A stretch of DNA of 64,000 nt from Astropecten irregularis (Eukaryota; Echinodermata; Asteroidea; Paxillosida; Astropectinidae): NCBI GenBank assembly GCA_963971285.1, contig OZ020244.1, positions 34,286,001 to 34,350,000 on the forward strand. Direction: 5' to 3'. Position numbers and translations under genes: made by a program. Position 1 is the first letter of the stretch. The number at the start of each line of letters is the position of its first letter. The notes under the pieces were generated by a model that was not told the DNA's origin, did not search any database, and was given only the letters and a program-made list of their open reading frames with translations. Positions 34,985 to 44,556 of this stretch are shown here, one piece after another.

Positions 34985-35165
34985 TGCATGTACTCGGCGA
35001 GGACTCAAACTTTTGAACTTGGACTCGGCCTTGAATGTACTCGTACTATACTTTGGACTTGGGACTCGTCAGCAATACTTGGACTCAGCCCAGTACTCAT
35101 CCCCTTGAAGTACTCGGAGTTCTCTGTACTCAGACTTGAGGACTTGACTACAGCACAACACTGTT
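34985..35165. repeat. motif-laden repeat of RACTYG words
   Basis: GTACTCGG, GACTTGG, GGACTCGG and TACTCGTAC words fill 180 bp. The right end CTACAGCACAACACTG resembles a hAT-type terminus in inverse (CAGTGTTGTGC). Compare 640-1180 and 39271-40095. Confidence 0.5.
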
Positions 35166-35544
35166 AGTAGGACACAACATTCGTCACCCAGAACTACTAG
35201 CATGTGAAGTAATTCTTTGTGAATCACGCCAAGGAAAACAGGGTTGAAACCAAAAACTAGATTAGCATGCTGAAGAGGGACACCGATCTAGACAACACCG
35301 AGGAGCTAAAGACTGCCATGTTGGATAGAATGGCTTAGAGGGGATATGTTCATGGTGACTGAGTAGACATTGGCTATTATAAAATCACATGTCTTCTCGA
35401 CATAGTAGTAGTTTTGATGTGTGTGTGGACGGGCCCAATATGTTCATTTTGTAATGGAGTGCCACTAGGCTATTTTTTGAAATTAGGCAAGAGGAAATCA
35501 ATTAAAATGTCAGGTTAAAATCCAGTAGACCCTACAGATGACGT

Positions 35545-35718
35545 AATAGCGTTCCGCACTAATGACGTCACACCATTCATGCACGCGCACACATACCCCA
35601 ACCATGGAGGAAGCTCTATTTCTTCCTCCATGCCCCAACTCACCACACGTTTGCATGGCCGGTTGCAATGTTTGTCTGAGATTCGGTGCTATTTTTAGCG
35701 CAAGTGCGTAGCGCTATT
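35545..35718. repeat. D-family palindromic MITE
   Basis: AATAGCGTTCCGCACTAATGACGTCA at the left and AGCGCAAGTGCGTAGCGCTATT at the right. Carries an extra insertion with CCATGGAGGAAGC / CTTCCTCCATG inverted words. Confidence 0.75.
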
Positions 35719-36162
35719 GCCATACGGAATACATATGAGCAGACTGTGGATTCTAGGAACTAGAAACACAATGCCCTGCAAATAGAGGGCGGTATTGTGG
35801 ATGTGGGCAAAGCACTCTGGGAAACATAAAGTTGCTAGGGCTGGCGCTGAGTGTGCATACTACATACGGACATACAACTGAACTATGAATACATGTAAGT
35901 ACTAAACTTTACACCGCTGGAACAAGATACTCAATAGTAACATTCCATGGACCGTTGTGCAGCAGCATCATTATAACAACTCGAAGTAAGGATTTTTTCT
36001 AGAAAAAAAGTAACTTAATTAATCTTTGCGGGCCGGCAGGTTTATACGAATCTATCTACGCGTGTCAACGCGTGTGGTAAAATTACCCATTGTGCTTTGC
36101 ACGCGCATGCGTAGTGCCGACAACATTATTTTTTGATAAGGTCCATGGGGGAGGAGTCCATA

Positions 36163-36250
36163 TTTGGATACAAAATGGCAGATCATATATCAATACACAA
36201 TACTGCATTCTCCTACGGTACACATATTGAGACGCCATTTTGTATCCAAA
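36163..36250. repeat. 17-bp perfect inverted pair
   Basis: TTTGGATACAAAATGGC at 36163-36179 and its exact inverse at 36234-36250, separated by 54 bp. Confidence 0.7.
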
Positions 36251-36372
36251 ACTTAACGCTGTTGCTATTCTCTCTGTTAATAGACTCTAGTCCATGCATC
36301 ATTACGATTCACGGACTAAATGGCATTATTGGTTGAAGTTGTTTTTATGTGAGATTGAATAAATAGACTCAC

Positions 36373-36438
36373 CGCTGTGTAGCTCTGGATGCTAATGTTG
36401 TCCCCATCGCCGTCAATATCGTCATTCCGTCTGCCTTT
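36373..36438 (-). CDS. unrecognised gene, exon 5
   Basis: CCTCAG acceptor, GTGAGT donor, 66 bases, phase 0 to 0. Codes K-G-R-R-N-D-D-I-D-G-D-G-D-N-I-S-I-Q-S-Y-T-A. It shares GACAACATTAGC with exon 4 at the DNA level. Confidence 0.65.
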
Positions 36439-39400
36439 CTGAGGAAAAAATATGACAGCACCAGTAACATCCAGTTAATACCACATTCAATCTTTATTAG
36501 CCATTAACAAAATCAATCAAAGAAATTAATTTAAAAAAAAGTTTTGTTCAAAGATGCAACGTCCATGTTGAAGTTAAAATACATTGCAGTCATTGTACCC
36601 TACCGATCTGTACATTAACTGGTTTATAATGCTTTATGTGATAAACTTAACAACCAAGAAAAGTGGTTCTGAATTCCATGATGTGCATGTCTTCTCGAAG
36701 AGGTAGCCAGTGACCAATTTCATAGAGCTGCTTTAAAGGGAGCATAAAGGATTTGCAAAGATGTACGTTTTGGCTGAATTCAATTAAACAGAAATGCTAA
36801 AAAGATCATTCGGACGAACGATCTTTTTAAAAGACACTGAATCTTGATTTGCTTGAAAAACCCAGCATCTGATGAACTAAGATTTCCCATGGTGACTGTT
36901 TGCACTGTTTACGAACTGTTGAGTCCATTTTCTGTCTCAAACTCAAGCATTTTTTTTGGAGGCCTTGCAAATCCTGTACGCTGCTTTTAAGCACCAAAAA
37001 TTCAAAACTGCTTAAGCACCAAAACCCTTGGTAAATAAAATCAGCATGCCACACAAAACTCCTTATGAATGTGAAACAACGGCTGAATACGAGTCAAAAG
37101 CACTAAACATCAAATGAAAATTTGGTTGGTAATCCTGTTTGATCAAGGAAGACTTTTCATGCTTAAGCAAATATTGTGCTTAATCAGCTCTATGAAAACC
37201 CCAGAGCATAATGATCACAAACATGTTTCTCAGAAAAAATTGCCAAAGTTTCAATTGAGTTATAAACCCTTCCTTCCCCTCCGTAAAAAAACAATAACAT
37301 TTGGGCAATTCCAGTGTAATGGACATGACAATCACACAGTTTTGCCTTATTCAAAGGATCACAAATTAGGATTGGCAGTTTGCAAATTGAATATTTTCAA
37401 TTTGAGTAACAATTTTGATTAACAATTTTGAGTAACGGACATGACACCAAATGCCACTTAGTGTCATGTCCATTACGGTCACAAGAAGTGCATTTTTTCT
37501 ACAACTATTCAATGAAATTACATAAAATTTACTACATATGTCACTGATAGTTAAAAATTAAAATTTTTTGCAAACTGCCAATCCTCTGAATAAGGCAAAA
37601 ACTGTGTGATTGTCATGTCCATTACACTGGAATTGCCCAAATGTTATTGTTTTTTTACGGAGGGGAAGGAAGGGTTTATAATTCAATTGAAACTTTGGCA
37701 ATTTTTTCTGAGAAACATTCTGCCATTCAATATAATTTGGAGCTAATTTATGTTTCAGATGTTTTACCTTCCTGAGATTCAGACTGCTGACGCTAATGTT
37801 GTCAAAGTCAGCATCCGCCACACTGCGTTTTCTCTGATTGAAACAAAAGAGAACATTCAATGTAAATGAAGGGATGTATTAATTAAGACTTGTTCTAATT
37901 ATTATAATTGAGAGATAAGGGACAGTGCGCGTGATCATGCCAGCATACGAGAGCATGTCTACCTGTTCTAGTAAATGATAACATTTACTTTTGGAATAAA
38001 AGAATAATAATAAGAAAAGTGGATTAAAAGAGATTAAATGCTAAGATTCAGAGTCAGTCGGAGATTGTTCGGGATAGGAGGAAGACTGCTGAGTTTACAG
38101 CAGGTTGAATTAAATTCACGAAGTGCGCACATAAATTAAATGATTCCATTGTTCATTGCCTCTTTCTTACTTTCTTCGGCTCAATTGAAACCCTGACTCA
38201 AGAAGCAGCCCCCAAGTCTCGCAAGAGATAACTCTACATAAACAATCAGCAAGACTGGCCAATAGCACTCCGCACTGATGACGTCACATGAGTGTACAAA
38301 ATCCCCGGATGTCAGACAAACATTGACTCACACATGCAGTGTACACCATGCATGCATTCGCGCGCACACACCACACATTTGCATAGTCGCAATGTTTGTC
38401 TGAGCTAGTGTGTTATTTTTAGCGCAAGTGTGGAGTGCTATTAACAGAAGTTGAAGTCGGTTTGTAGTAGGACGCTCTCTGATATATCATAAAAGGGACA
38501 ACGTCTCAGCCTCATTTGTGACCTTAAATTAAATAAAAGAATTGATATTCGGTAAATAATTTCCACCCACAAAACAATGCATTAGCAAGCCCGGAAATAA
38601 ACGGAGGCCTTGGAGGCCATGGCCCTAGTTGCCCTGGTTTTTGGCATTGGTGCCCCCTTCAAATGTTTCCATACACATTACGATTTTCCAATGGAAGTGC
38701 CACTTGCAATGGAAAATTAGCCTTGCCCTGACCAAACGTTATTTCCAGCCCTGCATTTGGTTGCCATCCAAATGTATCAGCAAAATCCATCAATGAGGGC
38801 AGCAAACAAATCTCAATAAAATGGTAACATCACTTTTGTGATCCAATTTCCTGCCAAAAAATGCTTGACAATGACAAAAGTGTGGTTTCTTTCACTTGCA
38901 TGTTCTTGTCCACTCGTCATTTAGCCCTTCAGAAAGATCCTGCTAGGATCGAAACGCATCAGGGGCCGATTTCATAAAGCTCTGCGACGCGTCGCAACTA
39001 TGCGGTGAGTCCATAGAGAAAGGATGGACTTAACTCTTAACGTCTTAACTGCGACGCATCGTAAGTTTTATGAAATCGGCCCCAGGCCCTCCTAACTCCA
39101 AGCAATGACAAAAGACGTTAGACTCTGCTGCTTGATGACACAAGTCAGAATAAAGTGGTTTGTTTTATACCTTACTGCCAATACTGCTGAATCGGATACT
39201 TTCATCCACGCCCTTCTTTCTTTTCCTCAGAGTCTGACAAAATACACAAAAATGCATGATTAGCAAAATGCAGAGTTGTAATGACTCGAGTCAATGACTC
39301 GACTCGAGTCTGACTCGAGTCACATTTTTTGGCGACTCGACTCGAGTCCCGAAGGCTAAATGACTCGACTCGACTTGAGTCATTGTGAGCAAATGACTCG

Positions 39401-42400
39401 ACTTGACTCGACTCGAGTCTCTCATCAGAATGACTCGACTCGACTCGAGTAAGGCTAATAATGACTCGAGTCCCCCCTACCCGCCCCCCAAAAATAAAAC
39501 TTTGCGAAATATTTTATTTGAACTTACGCGCATCGCCATCGCGACTTTGTATACATGGGGTATAGAAGTATCAGCTTCCATGCACGATGCTTACAGTATG
39601 CATCAAATTACACTGGTTCCCGTTCCCTACCGTTATCTCCTCACGTCTACGTCACTCAAATTTGTGTATTGGCCATCGGGAAGGGAACCAGTCTAGCGAC
39701 AAACATACACCATGTCGCCATGTCGCGTTACGTACTCCCTCCCACTAGCACTATCTTGTGGTTTTGTAAATCCACGACTAAACCAGACTAAAGTTTCACA
39801 ACTGTGATATGTGCATGTAAATGTGTTTCATCACAGGTTGTGACCCGGATGTACCAGTAAATTAAAAAACAAAGCAAACAAATTCCAGTCTCTTGGTGTT
39901 TGTTTATTTCTAAATATTTGTGACTCGAATTGACTCGATCTAAATAATTGACTCGACTCGACTCAACTACACACTGTGACTCGACTCGACATTCATGACC
40001 AATGACTCGACTTGACTCGACTCGACTCGAGTCACTTCTTTAAAATGACTCGACTCGACTCGAGTCACAAAAAACAGTGACCCGTTACAACTCTGGCAAA
40101 ATGTTGAGGAAATAGAAAGTCCTATCTCTTGAATTGTTGATCAATTGATGAATTGATAACTCAGCTAGGGATGTTCCACAAACTGGCTTAGTAGGTTTTA
40201 CTAATAGCGCTCCGCACTAATGACGACGTCACATGAGTGATTTGGCCAGCGCGCGCATGTACAAAATCCCCGGATGTCAGACAAGCATTGACTCACACAT
40301 GTAGTATACACCATACATGTACCATACACGTTGCAATGTTTGTCTGAGATCCGGTGTGACGTCACAGCATTTAGCCTGCTATTTTTAGCTCAAGTGCGGA
40401 ACGCTATTAATTAATAACCACTTTATTTGTCACATGCTTTCAGTGCACTTACTCTCATAAGGGTTTTCCCAGACTTTGGTTTGGCAAACTTGCTGTCATT
40501 GTTACTTTGTGAACTTGGCCTGTGACAAAGGGAGAGTGAGAGAACAAAAAATGAAACTTTTATAATGTAAAAGTAGTACTTACCCTTCCTTTGTTGGATA
40601 CCTATTGGTCATACTAACTGCCAACCAACCAACAACTCATACTGAAAATTACCAACAAGAACCAACATAAGTCGTCTGTAACTGTAAATATGCTAATGAA
40701 GCAAGATAGCAAACAAGATGGTGACCAAAAGTACTACTACAACAAACAAAACACTTCAGTTTTGGACCCAGTTAAAAAAAAAAAGAATAGACACATGTCG
40801 TTACTTCACTGATTGATAGTTTATAAAAATTTCTGTTAATTTTAGCGATATAAATGTTAATTTCAGTTGTTGTTTATAGTTGATGTCAGTCGATTTTAGG
40901 ATGACTCTTAGTTATAGATCTAATGTCATGTAGACACCATAAACGATAGATCTACAAAGATCTTTCAAATGAGATGTTGCACATGATCAGGTGGTTAAAT
41001 AGTATCCACAAGTGAAACGTGTTCAGAACCTTTTAACATAGCAGGTAGCAATATTTTAAAAGTAATATTTCAAAATCCCGAACTAGGAACCGCTGACTCT
41101 TAACTTTATAGTGAAATAAAAGTTAAAGAAAATGTGCGGGCATCACCGGAATGTCTCAACCTTTAGTAGACCAAAAAACTTAGGTGCTGTACTCAATTAT
41201 TTATTTTTAGGACTGGGCTGGTTGTAATAACACCCCAGAGAATTGTACTTTTTCATATGTCATGCGAGGTTTGTCTCACATGATCTACAATTCTGGCAAA
41301 CGTTTTCCCTGAAATTTTGAAAAGAGAAGCTTTGGGATAATTTCAATTTTCAAGCCAATTGTTGATATCTTTGTCGTCATAATTTGGGGACACTTTTCAG
41401 TTTTCAGCACAAGTACAGTTTGCTTGGGGGTGTAAAATCTTGTATGACATACAATTCTCTGGGGTGCTGCTAGTACAACTATGGAATCCCAGAATAAAAA
41501 AAAGGGAGTACATTGCTGAAGTTACTGGGTCTAGTTTCAACAGGTTGTCATTATCCATGACAAACCTTGACATGTACATGTAGTGTTGACATGAAATAAA
41601 TCAGGCCTGGAAATTAAAATTTGGGACAAATTAAAGTCAATCCTATAGTATTTAGAAAAGTGAACAAAGACGGGGTTACCTCAGTTTAGTACACTCAGGT
41701 TAACTGGTACCCAGACCCAGTCGTATTTAGGTGAATTAGTTTACTGTAGAAGCTGGGTACCAGCTACCCCGAGTGTACTAACCCCAGGTAACGCCACAAA
41801 GACAAATTTGACTGGAGTGGGATTCGAACCAACGACCTCCGAAATACTGTACTGGCGCTAATAATAACAAATGAGTTAGTTACCTAGCCAAGTTGGTAAG
41901 AGTGCCAGTGCAGTAGTCAGTATGGTATTCTGGAGATCACTGGGTCGAATCCCGCTCCAGTCAATTCTTCTTTGTTCACTTTTCAAAGACTTAAAATTAA
42001 CCAGTCTGTTTGTCATGTTTGTGGTTATTTGATAACAAAAAATTGTGTAAATAAATAAGTAAATAAAAACAAACACATGAATGGTAGAAAGCAGATAGGC
42101 CTAGCAAGTACTGCATGTGCTGGACAATTATTTCTAGCTTTGTTTTAGTCTGAGTAACTTGGACCCTAAAAATCGCCTTTTTTAACATTTGGACATGATC
42201 TTGCGATAGTATCGCCAGATTTTTAGGATCCAAGTTACTCGGACTAGCTTCGTTTATGGTGGCCATATGGCCAGATCCACCATGGATCTAGTCTAGAGCA
42301 GAGGTAGTCTACCTCCATGGATCCACTTACTAATTTACTGCACACTTGGCCTAACTTACTCGATTTTTGGAATGAACTGGAAAATTAAAACACTGAAGTT

Positions 42401-42691
42401 CACACTCTTTTTAAATCCGAAATTAGTAAAACAAAGGACAGGCCATCTCTTTACTTCGTGCCACTTCGTCATTCACCTGTTTTTATCGGGAGATTCAGTC
42501 GAATTGTTGTTGCAAAAGTCTGTCTCGTCATCAAACGACGAAGCACAACCTGTCAAACTTGGCCTCCGTCCGCGTGCTCTGGGACTGCTCCCTGTTTCGC
42601 TGCCCGATCTCGCACGGAACTGCATGGCAGCGATACGCGGCGACCGTCTCACCTCAACCTGGGGTTTAGCACTTGTCGATGTTTCATTCAT
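36373..42691 (-). CDS. unrecognised gene, 5' part (exons 1-5, 159 codons, incomplete)
   Basis: On the - strand five segments join in frame: 42691-42477, 40519-40453, 39233-39171, 37833-37768 and 36438-36373. The ATG at 42691 has G at -3 and an in-frame TAG upstream. Exon 1 ends in phase 2 and exon 2 restores it; all later junctions are phase 0. Each junction has AG and GT. Exon 1 codes a low-complexity segment with R-R-S-P-R-I-A and R-G-R-R-P-S-L. Exons 2-5 are short and alternate basic clusters (L-R-K-R-K-K, a possible nuclear localisation signal) with acidic, serine-rich stretches (D-F-D-N-I-S-V-S-S). This suggests a disordered, probably phosphorylated nuclear or regulatory N-terminus. No stop follows exon 5, so the gene continues to the left beyond what could be traced, perhaps to 14.0 kb. 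No family was recognised. Confidence 0.65.
36800..36975. repeat. fragment of the C-long second module
   Basis: AAAAGACACTGAATCTTGAT .. CCCATGGTGACTGTTTGCAC .. TTTTGGAGGCCTTGC matches 19560-19675 and 25735-25870 but without the C-family left part. Confidence 0.6.
37223..37718. repeat. 500-bp inverted repeat, arms about 150-160 bp
   Basis: The left arm (37223-37385) and right arm (37567-37718) are nearly identical in inverse orientation, apart from a short indel near the inner end. Both contain GTAATGGACATGACAATCAC. The spacer itself has a smaller palindrome around GGACATGACAC / GTGTCATGTCC. It lies in intron 4 of the unrecognised gene and would form a long double-stranded RNA in the pre-mRNA. 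Confidence 0.85.
37768..37833 (-). CDS. unrecognised gene, exon 4
   Basis: Acceptor CAATCAG, donor GTAAAA, 66 bases, phase 0 to 0. Codes R-K-R-S-V-A-D-A-D-F-D-N-I-S-V-S-S-L-N-L-R-K. A 500-bp inverted repeat begins 49 bases downstream of its donor. Confidence 0.65.
38261..38442. repeat. D-family palindromic MITE
   Basis: AATAGCACTCCGCACTGATGACGTCA at the left, AGCGCAAGTGTGGAGTGCTATT at the right. Inner pair CCCCGGATGTCAGACAAACATTG / CAATGTTTGTCTGAG. In intron 3 of the unrecognised gene. Confidence 0.85.
38963..39082. repeat. F-family MITE with CAG target duplication
   Basis: GGGCCGATTTCATAAAGCTC at the left and ATGAAATCGGCCC at the right, with CAG on both sides. The same site without an insert is present at 26112-26160 (AACACATCAGGCCCTTCTTACT), which confirms the three-base duplication. 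Confidence 0.9.
39171..39233 (-). CDS. unrecognised gene, exon 3
   Basis: Acceptor TTTTGTCAG, 63 bases, phase 0 to 0 with donor GTATAA. A nearer GTAAGG five bases upstream is a stronger donor sequence but would break the frame into exon 4. Codes T-L-R-K-R-K-K-G-V-D-E-S-I-R-F-S-S-I-G-S-K. A hAT-like element lies only 37 bases upstream of its acceptor. Confidence 0.6.
39271..40095. mobile_element. hAT-like non-autonomous element full of GACTCGA words
   Basis: Inverted ends CAGAGTTGTAAT / CGTTACAACTCTG, flanked by a perfect 8-bp direct repeat GCAAAATG (39263-39270, 40096-40103). The outer 200 bp on each side are packed with ACTCGACTCGAGTC words in both orientations. The 420-bp centre is ordinary sequence. 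The 8-bp duplication and motif-laden subterminal arms fit a hAT-type element. 825 bp, no transposase frame. It sits in intron 2 of the unrecognised gene. Confidence 0.88.
40203..40408. repeat. D-family palindromic MITE
   Basis: AATAGCGCTCCGCACTAATGACG at the left and AGTGCGGAACGCTATT at the right. It has a second GTGACGTCAC near the right arm that other copies lack. Confidence 0.8.
40453..40519 (-). CDS. unrecognised gene, exon 2
   Basis: Acceptor TTGTCACAG and donor GTAAGT, 67 bases, completing the split Arg codon of exon 1. Codes P-S-S-Q-S-N-N-D-S-K-F-A-K-P-K-S-G-K-T-L-M-R. Confidence 0.6.
40584..40613 (-). CDS. candidate 30-base microexon between exons 1 and 2
   Basis: Between a GGCAGTTAG acceptor and a strong AAGG|GTAAGT donor lie 30 bases that keep the phase of the exon 1 / exon 2 junction. 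They would add about ten residues (S-M-T-N-R-Y-P-T-K-E-G around the junctions). Inclusion may be alternative. The evidence is splice consensus and phase only. Confidence 0.25.
40620..41660. other. intron 1 of the unrecognised gene, no exon recognised
   Basis: AT-rich DNA between exon 1 and the microexon candidate. No repeat family is recognised up to 41.66 kb; a shadow frame at 41397-41579 has no support. Confidence 0.4.
41663..41977. repeat. two tRNA-like halves in a palindromic unit, split by a nested hairpin
   Basis: The outer ends GAACAAAGAC..AAATTTGACTGGAG and CTCCAGTCAATTCTTCTTTGTTC are inverted. Just inside them are B-box words in opposite orientations (GGATTCGAACC on the left, GGTCGAATCCC on the right), so two tRNA-like halves face each other. 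A separate hairpin interrupts the left arm (next entry). Confidence 0.7.
41672..41795. repeat. hairpin element nested in the tRNA-like unit, 8-bp duplication
   Basis: Ends GGGGTTACCT / AGGTAACGCC, long arms containing TTAGTACACTC and CTGGTACCCAG inverted. The 8-mer ACAAAGAC is present on both sides (41664-41671, 41796-41803). It interrupts the GAACAAAGAC-AAATT arm that is continuous in the other copies. Confidence 0.85.
42147..42245. repeat. hairpin element with AGTCTGAGTAACTTGGACCC ends
   Basis: Left AGTCTGAGTAACTTGGACCC and right GGATCCAAGTTACTCGGACT are inverted, with CTAAAAATCG continuing the stem. About 99 bp, loop with TTTTTTAACATTTGG. Confidence 0.7.
42477..42691 (-). CDS. unrecognised gene, exon 1 (start)
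   Basis: ATG at 42691, frame open for 71 codons and two bases to a CAG|GTGAAT donor. An upstream TAG closes the frame 30 bases before. Serine-, arginine- and proline-rich (S-P-R, R-R-P-S), then acidic (F-D-D-E-T-D-F). It is more GC-rich than the DNA on either side, as expected for coding DNA. Confidence 0.6.
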
Positions 42692-44189
42692 GTCTGCTGA
42701 CAATGGATTCTGAGACTTCTAAACTACTGGAATGTCACAATTTGCTTGGAAGATCTGTCACACCATTACAAATTACAAATGCTTTTTTGTCAATTCAATG
42801 TTTATGTGCTCATACAAAAAATATCGACCAATCACACACGAGTGAATTGGAGGTCTGGTACCTTGCCATAAGCAATAGTAATGGGCAGGTAGAGGACGAA
42901 TATCTGACTATTCATATTCGAATAATTGATAGTTGTTGGTATCGATAAATGAGATTCGAATAAGTCAATACAGTTCATTCTGACATTCTCATTGAATGAT
43001 ATTTATTAATAGTGCTCTCAAAGAAAACAAACAGTAACGAATTATCCAAGTTAATGATCCACACAAACCAATTACTGTACTACTACAAATGACAAAATCA
43101 TGATAATCGAGCAGTTTGTAGGCATTGTGTAACTAATTAGTGGAAACGATCGGCAATTAGTGCATGGTGGGTTGTACTACTTAGAAAAAGAACTTAGGCC
43201 CAATGAACAATAGAAACAAAATGGAGACAAAACATCATGTTTTAAATAATTTATAAAAGCAGAGAGGAGAGTAATAATTAATGGTGATACATTTCACAGT
43301 TGGCGGAAGTTGAATGAGATATTTCTTATTAATATAAAGAACCAACTTACAATTTATGCACCTCAATTTTCCTATAAAAGGTAACCAATCAGTCCGCCAC
43401 AACACCGATTTGGTATGTATCAGCTACTTTAAAGAAGTGTTGAACTAAATACCGGTGACGGAGACTGACTTAAAGATATTTTTGTTCCCACCTAACATTA
43501 ATTGTTTGCATAAAGTCAATTCAATATTCGGATTTGGTATCGACTTTGGATGAGTGCCAGAATTGAATAGAATCTCGACCTGCCGAAAAAGAAGTAGGCC
43601 TAATGCCGATCGCTTTTGAGAGCATGGATGAATTAGGCGAGGGAAGCCACTGACACGAACTACTTTTGATTGTACACAAATGTTTTAACAAAACAAAACA
43701 AAACAAAGACGTAGGCCTAGCTGACATGATAATAAAGCAACACTTTAAAATATAATTTAGTCAGGGGAACCAACATTTTGAATTGACACCAAGCCAATTA
43801 ATTCACCAAAATCTCCAGACGGGCAGAGCTAATGGGCGTGCAGTGGGATATCATCCAAAAAATTACGAAAAACTTATAAAAGCTACATGCTTTTATAAGA
43901 ATGTTATCTTAAAGTTGAAACCTTCGTAATCACCTTTTTTAGAATTGATTGTGCTCCGTCACAGCATTATTATATAAAGATATTTACCATTAGGCCCAAT
44001 TGAAAAACGTGTTTCACCAGTCGGGACCGTCTGACGTACATGTAAACTTGCATGACCAAATTCAGTTAATGCTATAATAGCTCGAAACAATAAAGCGAGT
44101 ATGCTTCGACTTTTATCCAATTGTATCCAGACGATTTATTTCTTCAAAGCCTTAATCAATATCAAGTAGGCCCTATGAATAATGTTTAA
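42692..44189. other. upstream of the unrecognised gene; no further exon seen
   Basis: Begins with the presumptive promoter / 5' UTR of the minus-strand gene. AT-rich beyond; ATTCGAATA words at 42895-42965. No recognised repeat or exon. Confidence 0.4.
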
Positions 44190-44552
44190 CCAGTCACATC
44201 ATGCTTTGGTAAGAAACAAAACAGAAATGTTCACAGATTTACGTTTAACTTTCAGGGTCATGAAGATGGTGCTGATAGAAACCTAGCTACCGTTAAAATT
44301 GTTCCGGCTGAAATGGTGTATTTATCCAGAAATTAGTAAAACAACGACCGAAAATCGTTTTGATCTTTTAAAAGATCAAAAATAAAAGAGAAAAGACTTC
44401 ATACTGTGGCCGTTTTTCACTGTGTTCTCAAAAAGTGGGCAACGTATCGTATATGGGACTGAAATTTTCACAAAATTGACTGTTACTGTATCTGTCTTGA
44501 TTGCCCATGAATCTATTTCTTTGATAGAAAACTAAGTATGATGATATTATCT
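44190..44552. repeat. B-family MITE, diverged
   Basis: TTAA at 44186-44189 and 44553-44556. The left end is altered (CCAGTCACATCATGCTTTGG) but the body with TTTGATCTTTTAAAAGATC is B. Confidence 0.8.
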
Positions 44553-44556
44553 TTAA

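Noticed and set aside
35270-35335. Remnant of a transposase gene (R-D-T-D-L-D-N-T-E-E-L-K)
   Set aside because: Only about 20 codons on the + strand, then stops; no family motif could be matched.
43521-43727. 68-codon minus-strand frame as an upstream exon of the unrecognised gene
   Set aside because: Exon 1 at 42691 already has an in-frame upstream stop, and no donor in a suitable phase was found.
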